From assembly GCA_021107605.1 (NCBI GenBank), contig JAIOSN010000314.1, positions 1 to 8,391 on the forward strand: a DNA stretch of 8,391 bases, given 5' to 3'. The position numbers and the translations under genes are program-made. The DNA comes from Anaerolineae bacterium. Lineage in GTDB: Bacteria > Chloroflexota > Anaerolineae > B4-G1 > SLSP01. The stretch's first letter is position 1. Every line of letters starts with the position of its first letter. Shown here piece by piece: positions 1 through 6,827 of the stretch. Under the pieces are notes generated by a model that saw only the letters and a list, made by a program, of their open reading frames with translations, did not search any database and had not been told where the DNA came from.

Positions 1-2
1 CC

Positions 3-725
3 TCTCACGGCTGGTGCGAACTGGCCCTCTCGCATCCACAGAGCGTAGGGGCGTGGCGCGTGGGCGACTATTGGAATTACGTCACCGGCGACTACCTGTT
101 CGACATCCCCCAGGACTGGGCCGACGCCTACGTATCCGGCATGTCTTTGGCAACGGGCCGCTACCGCGACGGCGGTCAGGGAACGCAGGGACCGTCACTG
201 TTCGCCAGCGCCCCCTGGACCGAGGGCAACCCGCCGCCGGCGGGCAGCACGCTCTCGGCCATCCCCTTGCTGCTGTACCAGGACGTCACTGTGGAGAACG
301 GCGCGGCCATAAATGGCTACCAGCACTCCGACGAGTGGACGGGCGGGGTCTGGCTGAGTGCCGGAGGGAAATCGGCCGTGGTCTTTGTGGGTACCAAGGG
401 CACAGGCGACTGCTGGTACGGGAATCCGGATGGTCCCTGCCTGGACTGCGAAGACCGCGGCTGGTGGAGCGCTGGTTTCGCAGGCCAAATCATCTTCTAC
501 GACCCCGCCGATCTGGCTGCCGTGTCCCAGGGGGCGCTGGAACCATGGGCGCCACAGCCCTACGCCGTGCTGGATATTGACGACGTTCTGTACCACATCA
601 CGTCTACCCAGCAAAAGCACCACGTCAGCGCCATGTCCTTCGACCGGGCGCGGGGCTTGCTGTACGTACTGGAGCCGCTGAGTGATGACGACAAGCCACT
701 GGTACACGTCTGGCGGGTGGACTGA
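3..725 (+). CDS. Conserved-looking protein of unknown function, 3' part (5' end outside window)
   Basis: The reading frame is open from the window edge to a TGA at 723-725 and gives 240 residues. A GTG at 60 could serve as a start, but the frame continues upstream with sensible residues (SHGWCELAL...WRVGDYWNYV) and no convincing ribosome site precedes it, so I treat the gene as truncated by the window. The protein is rich in Trp, Tyr, Gly and Asp. It has a central block ATGRYRDGGQGTQGPSLFA, a Pro-rich PWTEGNPPPAG, a three-cysteine patch (DCWYGNPDGPCLDCEDRGWW), a IIFYDPADLAAV segment and a C-terminal MSFDRARGLLYVLEPL strand reminiscent of beta-propeller repeats. The style resembles secreted or surface proteins, but no signal peptide is visible because the N-terminus is missing. 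I do not recognise a named family and assign no function. It converges with the histidine kinase on the other strand. Confidence 0.75.
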   Translation, partial: SHGWCELALSHPQSVGAWRVGDYWNYVTGDYLFDIPQDWADAYVSGMSLATGRYRDGGQGTQGPSLFASAPWTEGNPPPAGSTLSAIPLLLYQDVTVENGAAINGYQHSDEWTGGVWLSAGGKSAVVFVGTKGTGDCWYGNPDGPCLDCEDRGWWSAGFAGQIIFYDPADLAAVSQGALEPWAPQPYAVLDIDDVLYHITSTQQKHHVSAMSFDRARGLLYVLEPLSDDDKPLVHVWRVD

Positions 726-994
726 CAGTTCAACAGGCACGCGATTGAGAAATCGTAGGGGCGATTTACGAATCGCCCCTATTTTATTAGCCCCGCTCAC
801 CGTCACTGCTTTGACAATATCATATTCGAGATTACTAGACCTCCAAGGTCTTTTAAGAACAGTAGACCTCGGAGGTCTGAAAATAGGCCAGCCTGAGTAG
901 TAACGATAAAAGCAAAAAATCGGCGTTTATCAGCGTTTATCTGCGTCCTCTGGGAACACCGGTCTTGGTAAGTGCCTTGAGCGGTGATTGCCTA
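726..994. repeat. Convergent intergenic gap made of short repeats
   Basis: No gene is visible. After the hairpin at 756-781 there are two copies of a short palindrome, AGACCT-CCA-AGGTCT (837-851) and AGACCTC-G-GAGGTCT (864-878), 12 bp apart. Then comes a 10-bp-period tandem GCGTTTATCA/GCGTTTATCT/GCGTCC at 923-948. Related GCGTTTATC-type units occur at 6828-6853 and 7053-7086. I see no promoter that I would defend. Confidence 0.6.
756..781 (+). terminator. Perfect 11-bp hairpin, probable intrinsic terminator
   Basis: TAGGGGCGATT (756-766), loop TACG, then AATCGCCCCTA (771-781) form a perfect 11-bp stem, followed directly by the T-rich ATTTTATT. It begins about 30 bp after the stop of the left-edge gene, the expected place for a Rho-independent terminator. 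The stem also resembles a dispersed palindrome type seen in many repeat-rich bacterial genomes, so it may be a repeat copy doing terminator duty. It is symmetric and could also stop transcription arriving from the histidine kinase. Confidence 0.6.
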
Positions 995-2426
995 CTACAA
1001 ACACGGTAACGTAAAAGTAAATTCCGCGCCCCGCCCCAGCTCGCTCGTGACCGTGATCGTGCCGCCATGCAGCTCCACGATCTGCTTAGCGGGCCAATCC
1101 CAAGCCGCTGCCGCTGGTAGACCGGGTGCGCAAACGTGATTTATCTCCGCGCCAAAAGCGCTCGAAGACATAAGGGAGCTCCTCCGCACTCAACCCCACG
1201 CCGGTATCGCACACCGAGACGGCAATGTACCTGTCCTGCTCGCGCGCGGAGAGAGTCACGCTGCCGCCCTCCGGCGTATGGTGGAAAGCGTTAGTCATCA
1301 GGTTGCCCAACACTTGAGAGATACGGCGTCCATCAGCCTGCACCGGCGGCAACTCGGCGGGCAGATCCAGCGCCAACATCACTCCGCGATCCCCGGCCTG
1401 CGGGGTGAAGTTTACACGGGTATCACGGAGCAGATCGCCCACATCCAGCGGCCGGCGGGTGAGACGCAACTGCCCCGCCTCGACCTGGGCCAACAGGCGC
1501 AGATCCTCAACCAGCTGGGCAAGCAACGCCACTTCCTCCACCACCGGCTCTAAGTGTTCCCTGGTGGGCGGATAAACGCCATCAATGATGCCCTCCATCT
1601 TCCCTCGAATAATGCTGAGTGGCGTGCGGAGCTCGTGCGCCACATCGGCCGTCATATTGCGGCGCAACTCGTCAGCGCGCGCCAATTCCCCGGCCATCGC
1701 GTTGAACGCTTCCGCCAACTCTCGCGCCTCGCCGGGATGGCGCGTCGAAACTCGCACGCTCAGATCACCGGTCGCGACTGTGCGCGTAGCCTCGGTCAGT
1801 TCCGCCAGCGGATGGCTCAAGCCCCGGGAAAACACCAACCCCAAACCCAACGCAATCACGGCCACGTAGAGGCTGGTCCACCACATCCGCCGCACAATCT
1901 CGCCCCAACTGGGGCCTTTCCAGCCCGCCTCCCGTGGGGGACCAAAGAAACGGCGGCGCAGCATTTCACCCATCAACAGCTGCCCCACCACCTCCCCCTC
2001 CACGCTAATGGGCAACGAGAAAACGGAGTCTACGGAGTCCACGGAACTCAACTCTTCCGTAGCGCTCCCCGCTAAGAGCTCTCCGCCAGCAGAGAGCAAC
2101 AAATACGGTTGCACCCACTCCTCATCCCAGGGTTCCCAGGCTTCCCCCAGGGGGAACGTGGCGACCATCTCCTCCACGCCTTCCCAGGAGCCCTGCACGG
2201 CGTAATAGCTCGCCAGCCGGTCAGCCCAGAGAGCGTGGAGTGGTTGTGGATGCTCGCGTACAAAATCCTCCACCGCCCGCAACGCCAAGCGACTCACCAA
2301 GTGCATCCCCGTAGCAGTCAACAATGTCACCGTAGCAAAAGCCAAGACCAGCTGCCAGAATAAGCTCAGATTAACCCGCACCCACAACGCGCCGAGCGTC
2401 TTTTTGAAGCTCGCCAGCAACCTCAT
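995..2426 (-). pseudogene. Sensor histidine kinase, frameshifted in the G2 box
   Basis: This is a membrane sensor kinase that would autophosphorylate and pass phosphate to the adjacent regulator. The main frame (2426 to 1086) gives 446 residues: membrane segment about 22-44, extracytoplasmic sensor domain about 45-178, second membrane segment about 183-200, HAMP about 200-255, HisKA with DVAHELRTPL (His264), N box NLMTNA (Asn379), G1 box CDTGVGL (Asp407), F box FERFWRGD, and the start of the G2 box GSGLGLA (439-445), where it hits R-TAA. The expected continuation (KQIVELHGGTITVTSELGRG, then AEFTFTLPCL, stop at 995-997) lies in another frame. Restoring two bases at 1091/1092 gives GSGLGLAIAKQIVELHGG exactly. 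The start is ATG 2424-2426, with GGAGGAG five bases upstream inside the end of the regulator gene. Without the rest of the ATP-binding domain the 446-residue product is unlikely to be an active kinase, unless the shift is a sequence error. Confidence 0.85.
2021..2049. repeat. 9-bp tandem repeat inside the kinase sensor domain
   Basis: Three consecutive 9-mers, ACGGAGTCT, ACGGAGTCC and ACGGAACTC, run from 2023 to 2049. On the coding (minus) strand they produce the low-complexity stretch SSVDSVDSVF (residues about 127-136) in the extracytoplasmic domain. The period is a multiple of three, so the frame is kept. Confidence 0.6.
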
Positions 2427-3124
2427 CTTGGCTCCTCCAACTTATAACCGATGCCATAAACCGTGACGACGTAACGCGGATACCGCCCCCCCGCTTCCAA
2501 TTTGCTCCGCAAATTCGTGATGTGCGAATCAATAGCGCGGTCGTAACCGGTGTAGGCCGTATCATAGACCCGCTCCATCAGTTGCGCGCGGGTAAAAGGC
2601 CGGCCTGGATAACGCGCCAGCACCAGCAAAATATCAAACTCGGTAGGCGTCAACGCCACCGCTTGAGCTCCCAGTGTAACGTGGCGACGCGGCACGTCAA
2701 TCCGCAACTCCCCCACCCGGAGCAGCCCCGGATGCCCCACATCCCGTTTTACGCGCCGGAGCACCGCTTTGACGCGCGCCACCACCTCACGGGGGCTAAA
2801 AGGCTTGGTGATGTAATCATCAGCCCCCAACTCCAGCCCGATCAGCCGGTCCGTCTCCTCAACGCGGGAAGTGAGCATGATGATAGGCAACGTGCCCAAC
2901 GCTGGATCGCGCCGGATCTGGCGACAAACGTCTAACCCATCCACGCCGCCGGGCAACATCAGATCCAACACCATCAGATCTGGCTGTTCGCGCCGGGCAA
3001 TCGTCAACGCCGTCTGCCCGTCACGCGCCGTCAGCACACTGTAGCCCGCCTGCGCCAAATAATCGCGCACCACTTCCACAATCTGCACTTCATCATCCAC
3101 CACCAAAATCGCTTGAGTTGGCAT
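2423..3124 (-). CDS. OmpR/PhoB-family response regulator
   Basis: This 233-residue protein has the usual length for the family. The receiver domain (about 5-120) has the acidic pair Asp10/Asp11, phosphoacceptor Asp54 in MVLDLMLPGG, Thr85 in IIMLTS and Lys107 in ITKPFSPRE. The winged-helix DNA-binding domain (about 137-231) shows LTPTEFDILLVLA, the RAIDSHITNLRSKLE recognition helix region and the terminal YVVTVYGIGYKLE. All key residues are present and the gene is intact. The start is ATG 3122-3124 with GGGAG about eight bases upstream. The stop TGA overlaps the kinase ATG (ATGA), so the two are translationally coupled. It lies 230 bp downstream of the export permease, on the same strand, suggesting but not proving that it controls the exporter. 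Confidence 0.95.
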   Translation of the reverse strand: MPTQAILVVDDEVQIVEVVRDYLAQAGYSVLTARDGQTALTIARREQPDLMVLDLMLPGGVDGLDVCRQIRRDPALGTLPIIMLTSRVEETDRLIGLELGADDYITKPFSPREVVARVKAVLRRVKRDVGHPGLLRVGELRIDVPRRHVTLGAQAVALTPTEFDILLVLARYPGRPFTRAQLMERVYDTAYTGYDRAIDSHITNLRSKLEAGGRYPRYVVTVYGIGYKLEEPR

Positions 3125-3163
3125 ATTCCACTCCCGGCGCTAATCGCTTCCCAGCCGCACCAC

Positions 3164-3192
3164 ACTATAATAATTTTGGGGGAGAATTGCAC
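3164..3192 (-). promoter_or_regulatory. Possible promoter for the regulator-kinase pair
   Basis: On the minus strand a TATAGT (-10-like, 3164-3169) sits about 40 bp upstream of the regulator start, in an AT-rich patch (AATTATTATAGT). The matching -35 position at 17 bp spacing (3187-3192, GTGCAA) matches TTGACA at only three of six bases. The position is plausible; the -35 is weak. Confidence 0.3.
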
Positions 3193-3313
3193 AGGTGCCC
3201 CTCCGCACACACACTCTCTCCTTCCGTCCGCTTCCGCCCCACCAGTTGGGGCTGGATGATAAATCCCCGCGCGTCCCTCGGGGACATTCAACCCAGTCCC
3301 CGCAGAGCACTAC

Positions 3314-3346
3314 AGAAATCGGATTTTTTGAAAAAATCCGATTTCT
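3314..3346. terminator. Perfect 16-bp palindrome just after the permease stop; possible terminator
   Basis: AGAAATCGGATTTTTT (3314-3329), one base, then its exact reverse complement (3331-3346). It starts 8 bp past the permease stop codon in the minus direction, a natural place for a terminator separating the export operon from the regulator-kinase pair. The T-rich tail (TTTTA) lies on the plus-strand side, and the minus strand continues with GTAGTGC, so classic intrinsic termination of the exporter is not certain. It may instead be a copy of a dispersed palindromic repeat. Confidence 0.5.
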
Positions 3347-3354
3347 TTTACTCC

Positions 3355-4510
3355 TCACCCATACCGCAACGCCTCAATTGGATTCATCTTCGCGGCCTGA
3401 TTGGCCGGGTAGATGCCAAAGAATAGTCCAATCACCAGTGAGAAACCTACCGCCAACGTGACCGAGCCGCCAGTCACCACCGGACTGAATATACCGGTGA
3501 GACTCACCAGGGCAGCCAATCCAATGCCCAACCCAATCCCAAAGAGACCGCCCAGGAAGCTCAAGATCACGGCTTCCATCAAGAATTGCAAGAGAATATC
3601 GCCCTTGCGTGCGCCCACGGCTTTGCGTAAACCTATCTCGCGCGTCCGCTCGGTGACAGAGACCAACATGATGTTCATAATACCGATGCCGCCCACCAGG
3701 AGAGAGATGCCGGCGATGGCGCCCAGAAAGACTGTCAACGTGTCGGTGACGCTAGTGACTGTCTCCAACAGAAGCCATGATATTGATGCGGCTCACCGTC
3801 AGCGCGCCGACAGCATTGCGCGCGTTAAAGAGTTTCGTCTGCGCGGTGGAGATCGGTACAAAGACGCTATCATCCACATTGTTCATCATTGAGTCGCCCT
3901 GAGATTCCAACACCCCAATAACATCTAGCGAAACGCGGTGGCCGCTACCACCTACTACCTTAATAGTCTGCCCCACGGGATCAAAATCGCCAAAGAGTTC
4001 CTCGGCGATAGTGTCGCCCAGCACCACGACCTTTGAACGCCGATCAACGTTATCCGCATCAATAAACTCTCCCTGTGCCAATTCCAACTCGTACAACGCC
4101 AGATATTCGGGAGTCACGCCAGAGACCGTGGCGTTGAGGTTGGTGTCGCCGTAGATCAGCTGCCCGTTGCCATCAAACTGGGTCACAAGCAGCTCCGCTC
4201 CAGAGACATTATTGGGATCAGCGAGCGCGTCCACATCATCCATGGTCAAACCCAATGAGCCGCTCCCACCCCCGCCGACACTCCCCCGGCCAAAGGACAT
4301 CGGCATCACGATAAGCATGTTAGTGCCCATGCTATTGATCTGCTCCGTAATCTCGGCTTGAGCGCCACTCCCAATAGACATCAGCGCAATCACCGCCGCC
4401 ACGCCGATGATGATGCCCAACATCGTCAGCGATGAGCGCAGTTTGTTAGCTACCAACCCGTCCAACGCCACGCGCACATTTTCCCATAAATCCGCTAATT
4501 GTGTGATCAT
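3355..4510 (-). pseudogene. MacB/FtsX-type ABC permease, broken by internal deletion and frameshift
   Basis: This is the inner-membrane permease of a MacB-like export system. The 5' fragment (4510 to 3752, 252 residues) has the first membrane helix (NKLRSSLTMLGIIIGVAAVIALMS, about 23-46) and most of the periplasmic MacB core domain, reaching FVPISTAQTKLFNARNAVGALTVSRINI, then leaves frame and stops at SVGDSH. The 3' fragment resumes in another frame at LLETVTSVTDTLTVF (from 3771) and has three FtsX-type helices, the NIMLVSVTERTREIGLRKAVGA loop and the terminal YPANQAAKMNPIEALRYG. Intact relatives have roughly 40 residues between RINI and LLETVTS; these are gone and the frame is shifted, so no full permease can be made. 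The start ATG 4508-4510 has a strong GGAGG five bases upstream. It follows the ATPase gene after a 242-bp repeat-filled spacer. Confidence 0.85.
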
Positions 4511-4520
4511 TTTTCCTCCG

Positions 4521-4761
4521 TCTGGTTAGTCTAGTGGTCTAGTAGTCTGATAGTCTGGTAGTCTGGTAGTCGGACTACCGACTGACTGATTGACCATCTT
4601 TTTTAAGGCTCACAGCTCCTGCACCCCGCCGGGTAGGCTTCGCGCTCCTCGGGGGCATCCCAATCATAAACTCCCTAAAGCCGTCCCCGAGGACGGGGAC
4701 TTGGAGCATTTTTGAAAACACTGGGACTAACGACTAATTGACTACCCGACTACTAGACTAC
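4521..4761. repeat. TAGTCTGG-type repeats framing the ATPase-permease spacer
   Basis: The spacer begins with an irregular run of TAGTCTGG/TAGTCTAG units on the plus strand (about 4524-4575) and ends with the inverted form (GACTAA, GACTAC, GACTACTAGACTACC, 4724-4761). The middle holds a CGCG-CTCCTCGGGG-type piece (4641-4658) and a hairpin CCGTCC-CCGA-GGACGG (4681-4696). The inverted right-hand arm runs into the ATPase gene and supplies its last codons (GTA GTC TAG). No gene is visible in the spacer. Confidence 0.55.
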
Positions 4762-5433
4762 CTGCCCATCCATCAACTCAATTATCCGCTCCGCCGCCGC
4801 CCCAATCCGGGGATCGTGCGTCACCATCACCAACGTAATCCCCTGGTCCTGATGTAGCCGGCGGAATATATCCATAATCTCTTGCCCCGATTTGGAATCC
4901 AGGTTGCCGGTCGGCTCGTCAGCCATGATGATCCGTGGCCGGTTGACGAGCGATCGAGCGATAGCGACACGCTGTTGCTGGCCGCCGGAGAGCTCGGTGG
5001 GATGATGGGTCAACCGGTGTCCCAGCCCCACGGCTTCCAACGCCGTCCGCGCGCGCGCGCGGCGCTCACTGACCTCCAACCGGCCGCCATTGCGGCTATA
5101 CTGCAGCGGCAACATCACTTGTTTGAGCGCACTGGTGCGCGACAAAAGGTTAAAGGTCTGAAAAACAAATCCCACCTCGCGGTTGCGGACAGTAGCCAGC
5201 TGGTTCTCGTTCATCTGGCTGACATCCAAGCCGTTTAGTATATACGCGCCCGACGTGGGCGTATCCAGACAACCGATGATGTGCATCAAAGTCGATTTGC
5301 CGGAGCCAGAAGGCCCCATAATAGCTACCCACTCGCCCGCTTCAATATCCAGGAAGAGGCCGCGCAGCGCATGTACCTGCACCTCGCCCATCTGATAGGT
5401 TTTGGTCATCTCGCGTACTTCTATCAAACTCAT
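4753..5433 (-). CDS. MacB/LolD-type ABC transporter ATP-binding protein
   Basis: This 226-residue nucleotide-binding subunit would drive the adjacent permease. Walker A GPSGSGKST (40-48), Q-loop Gln92 in FVFQTFNLL, signature LSGGQQQR (148-155), Walker B IIMADEP with Glu173, D-loop GNLDS, and H-loop His206 in VMVTHDP are all present, so the ATPase is intact. The MNENQLATVRNREVGFVFQ stretch and the overall length are typical of the MacB/LolD/FtsE group. The start ATG 5431-5433 lies one base after the stop of the upstream adaptor, with GGGAGG about eight bases before it, which indicates translational coupling. The family often has a Glu where this protein reads ALKQVMLPL. The last residues come from a repeat. 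The exported substrate cannot be read from the sequence. Confidence 0.95.
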   Translation of the reverse strand: MSLIEVREMTKTYQMGEVQVHALRGLFLDIEAGEWVAIMGPSGSGKSTLMHIIGCLDTPTSGAYILNGLDVSQMNENQLATVRNREVGFVFQTFNLLSRTSALKQVMLPLQYSRNGGRLEVSERRARARTALEAVGLGHRLTHHPTELSGGQQQRVAIARSLVNRPRIIMADEPTGNLDSKSGQEIMDIFRRLHQDQGITLVMVTHDPRIGAAAERIIELMDGQVV

Positions 5434-5434
5434 C

Positions 5435-6811
5435 TTAAGGCCTCCCTCTGCCCATCATAAACATAGGCGGCTCTAGTTCCTCGTCAGTCACGATTTCCGT
5501 CAACACGCCGACCACATCGCCCTCGGTTAAGCCGTCCTTGATCTCCACGTTGCCGCCCAGACTCCGACCCAACGTCACGGGGACTCGCTTGAACTCACCA
5601 GAGCCATTCTGCAACATCGCGTAAGCTTGCCCATCCTGCAACTTGAGCGCGCGCTGGGGTAGGTAGAGCAAATCATCCCACCGGGCGATGATAATTTCGA
5701 CGTCCACCGTCATGCCGGCGCGTATCTCAGCCGGTATCTCCGCCAGCTGCACGGTGAGCGGATAAAGCACCACTCCCGAAGTCGTCTCCCCTTGCGGCGC
5801 AATCTCCGTCACCTCGCCAGGGATGGAGAGCTTATCTAGTGCTTCCAACGAGACCTGGGCGGATTGTCCCTCGCTCACCTGCACCACATCACTTTCGTCT
5901 AAGGTAATCTCTACTTCCAACGTCTCCAACTCAGCGATCACAACCACCGCCGAGCCAGCCGCCAGCTCACCCACCGCCACATTCAACTCGGTCACCGTCC
6001 CCGCAAAAGGAGCTGCCAACGTTGCGTCCTCAAGTTACCGCTGGGCCTTTTGCAGAGAGATCTCCACTTGCTGCACACCCAACTCGGCCGTCGCGCGCTC
6101 CTCCTCTGTGGAGCCGGCGAGCAGCGCGTCCAAATCCGCTTGCCGCTGCTCCACATTGCTCCACACCGAGGTCAGAGTGTAGCTATCAACTTCTGCGGCG
6201 ATATCGTAGGTAAATTGAGCGCGCTCATAAGCTAACGTGGCATCTTGCAACGAAGCGGCCATCCGATCCCCGTAGCGGTCATAGTTGCCCTGCGCCTGCT
6301 GCACTTCCTGGGCTGCCAAATCCAACTCTGCCTGCAATTGCGTCAGACGCTCCGTTGAGACGCCCTCCTTCACTTGCGCATAGCTGGCCTGAGCGCTGCT
6401 CACGGCAGCCTCCGCCGCCGCTATCTCGGCTTCCGTGGCCCCGGATAACGTCGCTGCCAACTGCACCTGGGCTTTTGCCAAGCTCGCTTCCGCTTGCTTA
6501 ACGGACAACTCCAGACTGGTGGTCTCCAACTGCACCAACGGCTGCCCGGCAGTGACGTGCTCACCTTCAACGATGTAGATTGCAGTTACTCGCCCTCCAC
6601 TGCCAAACGCTAACGCGCGCTCTTGGGCCGCGACCAGATTTCCGCTGCCCTCAATGGAATTCTGCAAAGCGCCCCGCGCCACCACCACCAACTCAGTGAC
6701 CTTTTCCGTCGCTTGCGCACCCGCATTGCCCGGTTTGAGCCAGCGGGCATAACTCAGATAGCCGCCTACGGCTACCAACACAACGCCAAGTATCCACCAT
6801 CTCTTCTTCAT
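5435..6811 (-). pseudogene. HlyD/MacA-type periplasmic adaptor, interrupted by one in-frame TAA
   Basis: This would be a membrane fusion protein that docks on the permease and extends outward. The start is ATG 6809-6811 (MKKRWWILGVVLVAVGGYL, an N-terminal membrane anchor), chosen because AAGGAG (6819-6824) precedes it by seven bases; a further in-frame ATG at 6862 lacks such a site and lies in repeat DNA. Order: anchor 4-20, first lipoyl half GGRVTAIYIVEGEHVTAGQP (72-91), Ala/Gln-rich coiled-coil hairpin (about 100-258), then TAA at codon 259 (6035-6037). The frame goes on without shift: LEDATLAAPFAGTVTELNV (second lipoyl half), beta-barrel, and the membrane-proximal domain ending in MFMMGRGRP. 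Without the stop the protein would have 458 codons and look complete, so a single base change (for example CAA to TAA) explains the break. It is paralogous to the adaptor upstream. Confidence 0.88.
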
Positions 6812-6818
6812 ATTCTCG

Positions 6819-6824
6819 CTCCTT
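6819..6824 (-). promoter_or_regulatory. Ribosome binding site that sets the adaptor start
   Basis: AAGGAG on the minus strand, seven bases before ATG 6809-6811. It decides against the longer reading frame starting at 6862, whose extra 17 residues are encoded by repeat sequence. Confidence 0.75.
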
Positions 6825-6827
6825 TTT

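Larger units (their letters stand above)
3125..3354. other. Gap between regulator and permease genes; repeats, no gene
   Basis: No reading frame here looks like a real protein. The gap holds the possible promoter near 3164-3192, a small CCCCA/TGGGG hairpin (3237-3251), a GC-rich piece CGCGTCCCTCGGGGACAT (3270-3287) that recurs with 15 of 18 matches at 4641-4658, and the long palindrome at 3314-3346. Confidence 0.5.

Noticed and set aside
14..580. Plus-strand reading frame of 188 residues overlapping the left-edge gene
   Set aside because: It is Arg/Gly/Pro-rich shadow translation of the +2 frame; the 3-725 frame gives ordinary protein composition.
1278..2075. Plus-strand frames opposite the histidine kinase
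   Set aside because: The minus strand encodes clear HAMP, HisKA and ATP-binding motifs there; the plus frames have no recognisable motif and are antisense shadows.
3166..3171. Perfect TATAAT on the plus strand
   Set aside because: No -35 element at 16-18 bp upstream and no plus-strand gene downstream; it more likely reflects the AT-rich minus-strand promoter patch.
3031..3461. Small frames in the gap between regulator and permease
   Set aside because: They overlap on both strands, change with the repeats and palindrome, and show no protein-like motif or ribosome site.
4521..4580. CRISPR-like look of the TAGTCTGG run
   Set aside because: Units are about 8-10 bp with no unique spacers of CRISPR size and no cas genes nearby.
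6035..6037. Stop-codon recoding (selenocysteine or pyrrolysine) in the adaptor
   Set aside because: The codon is TAA, not TGA or TAG, and the position is not a catalytic site in this family.
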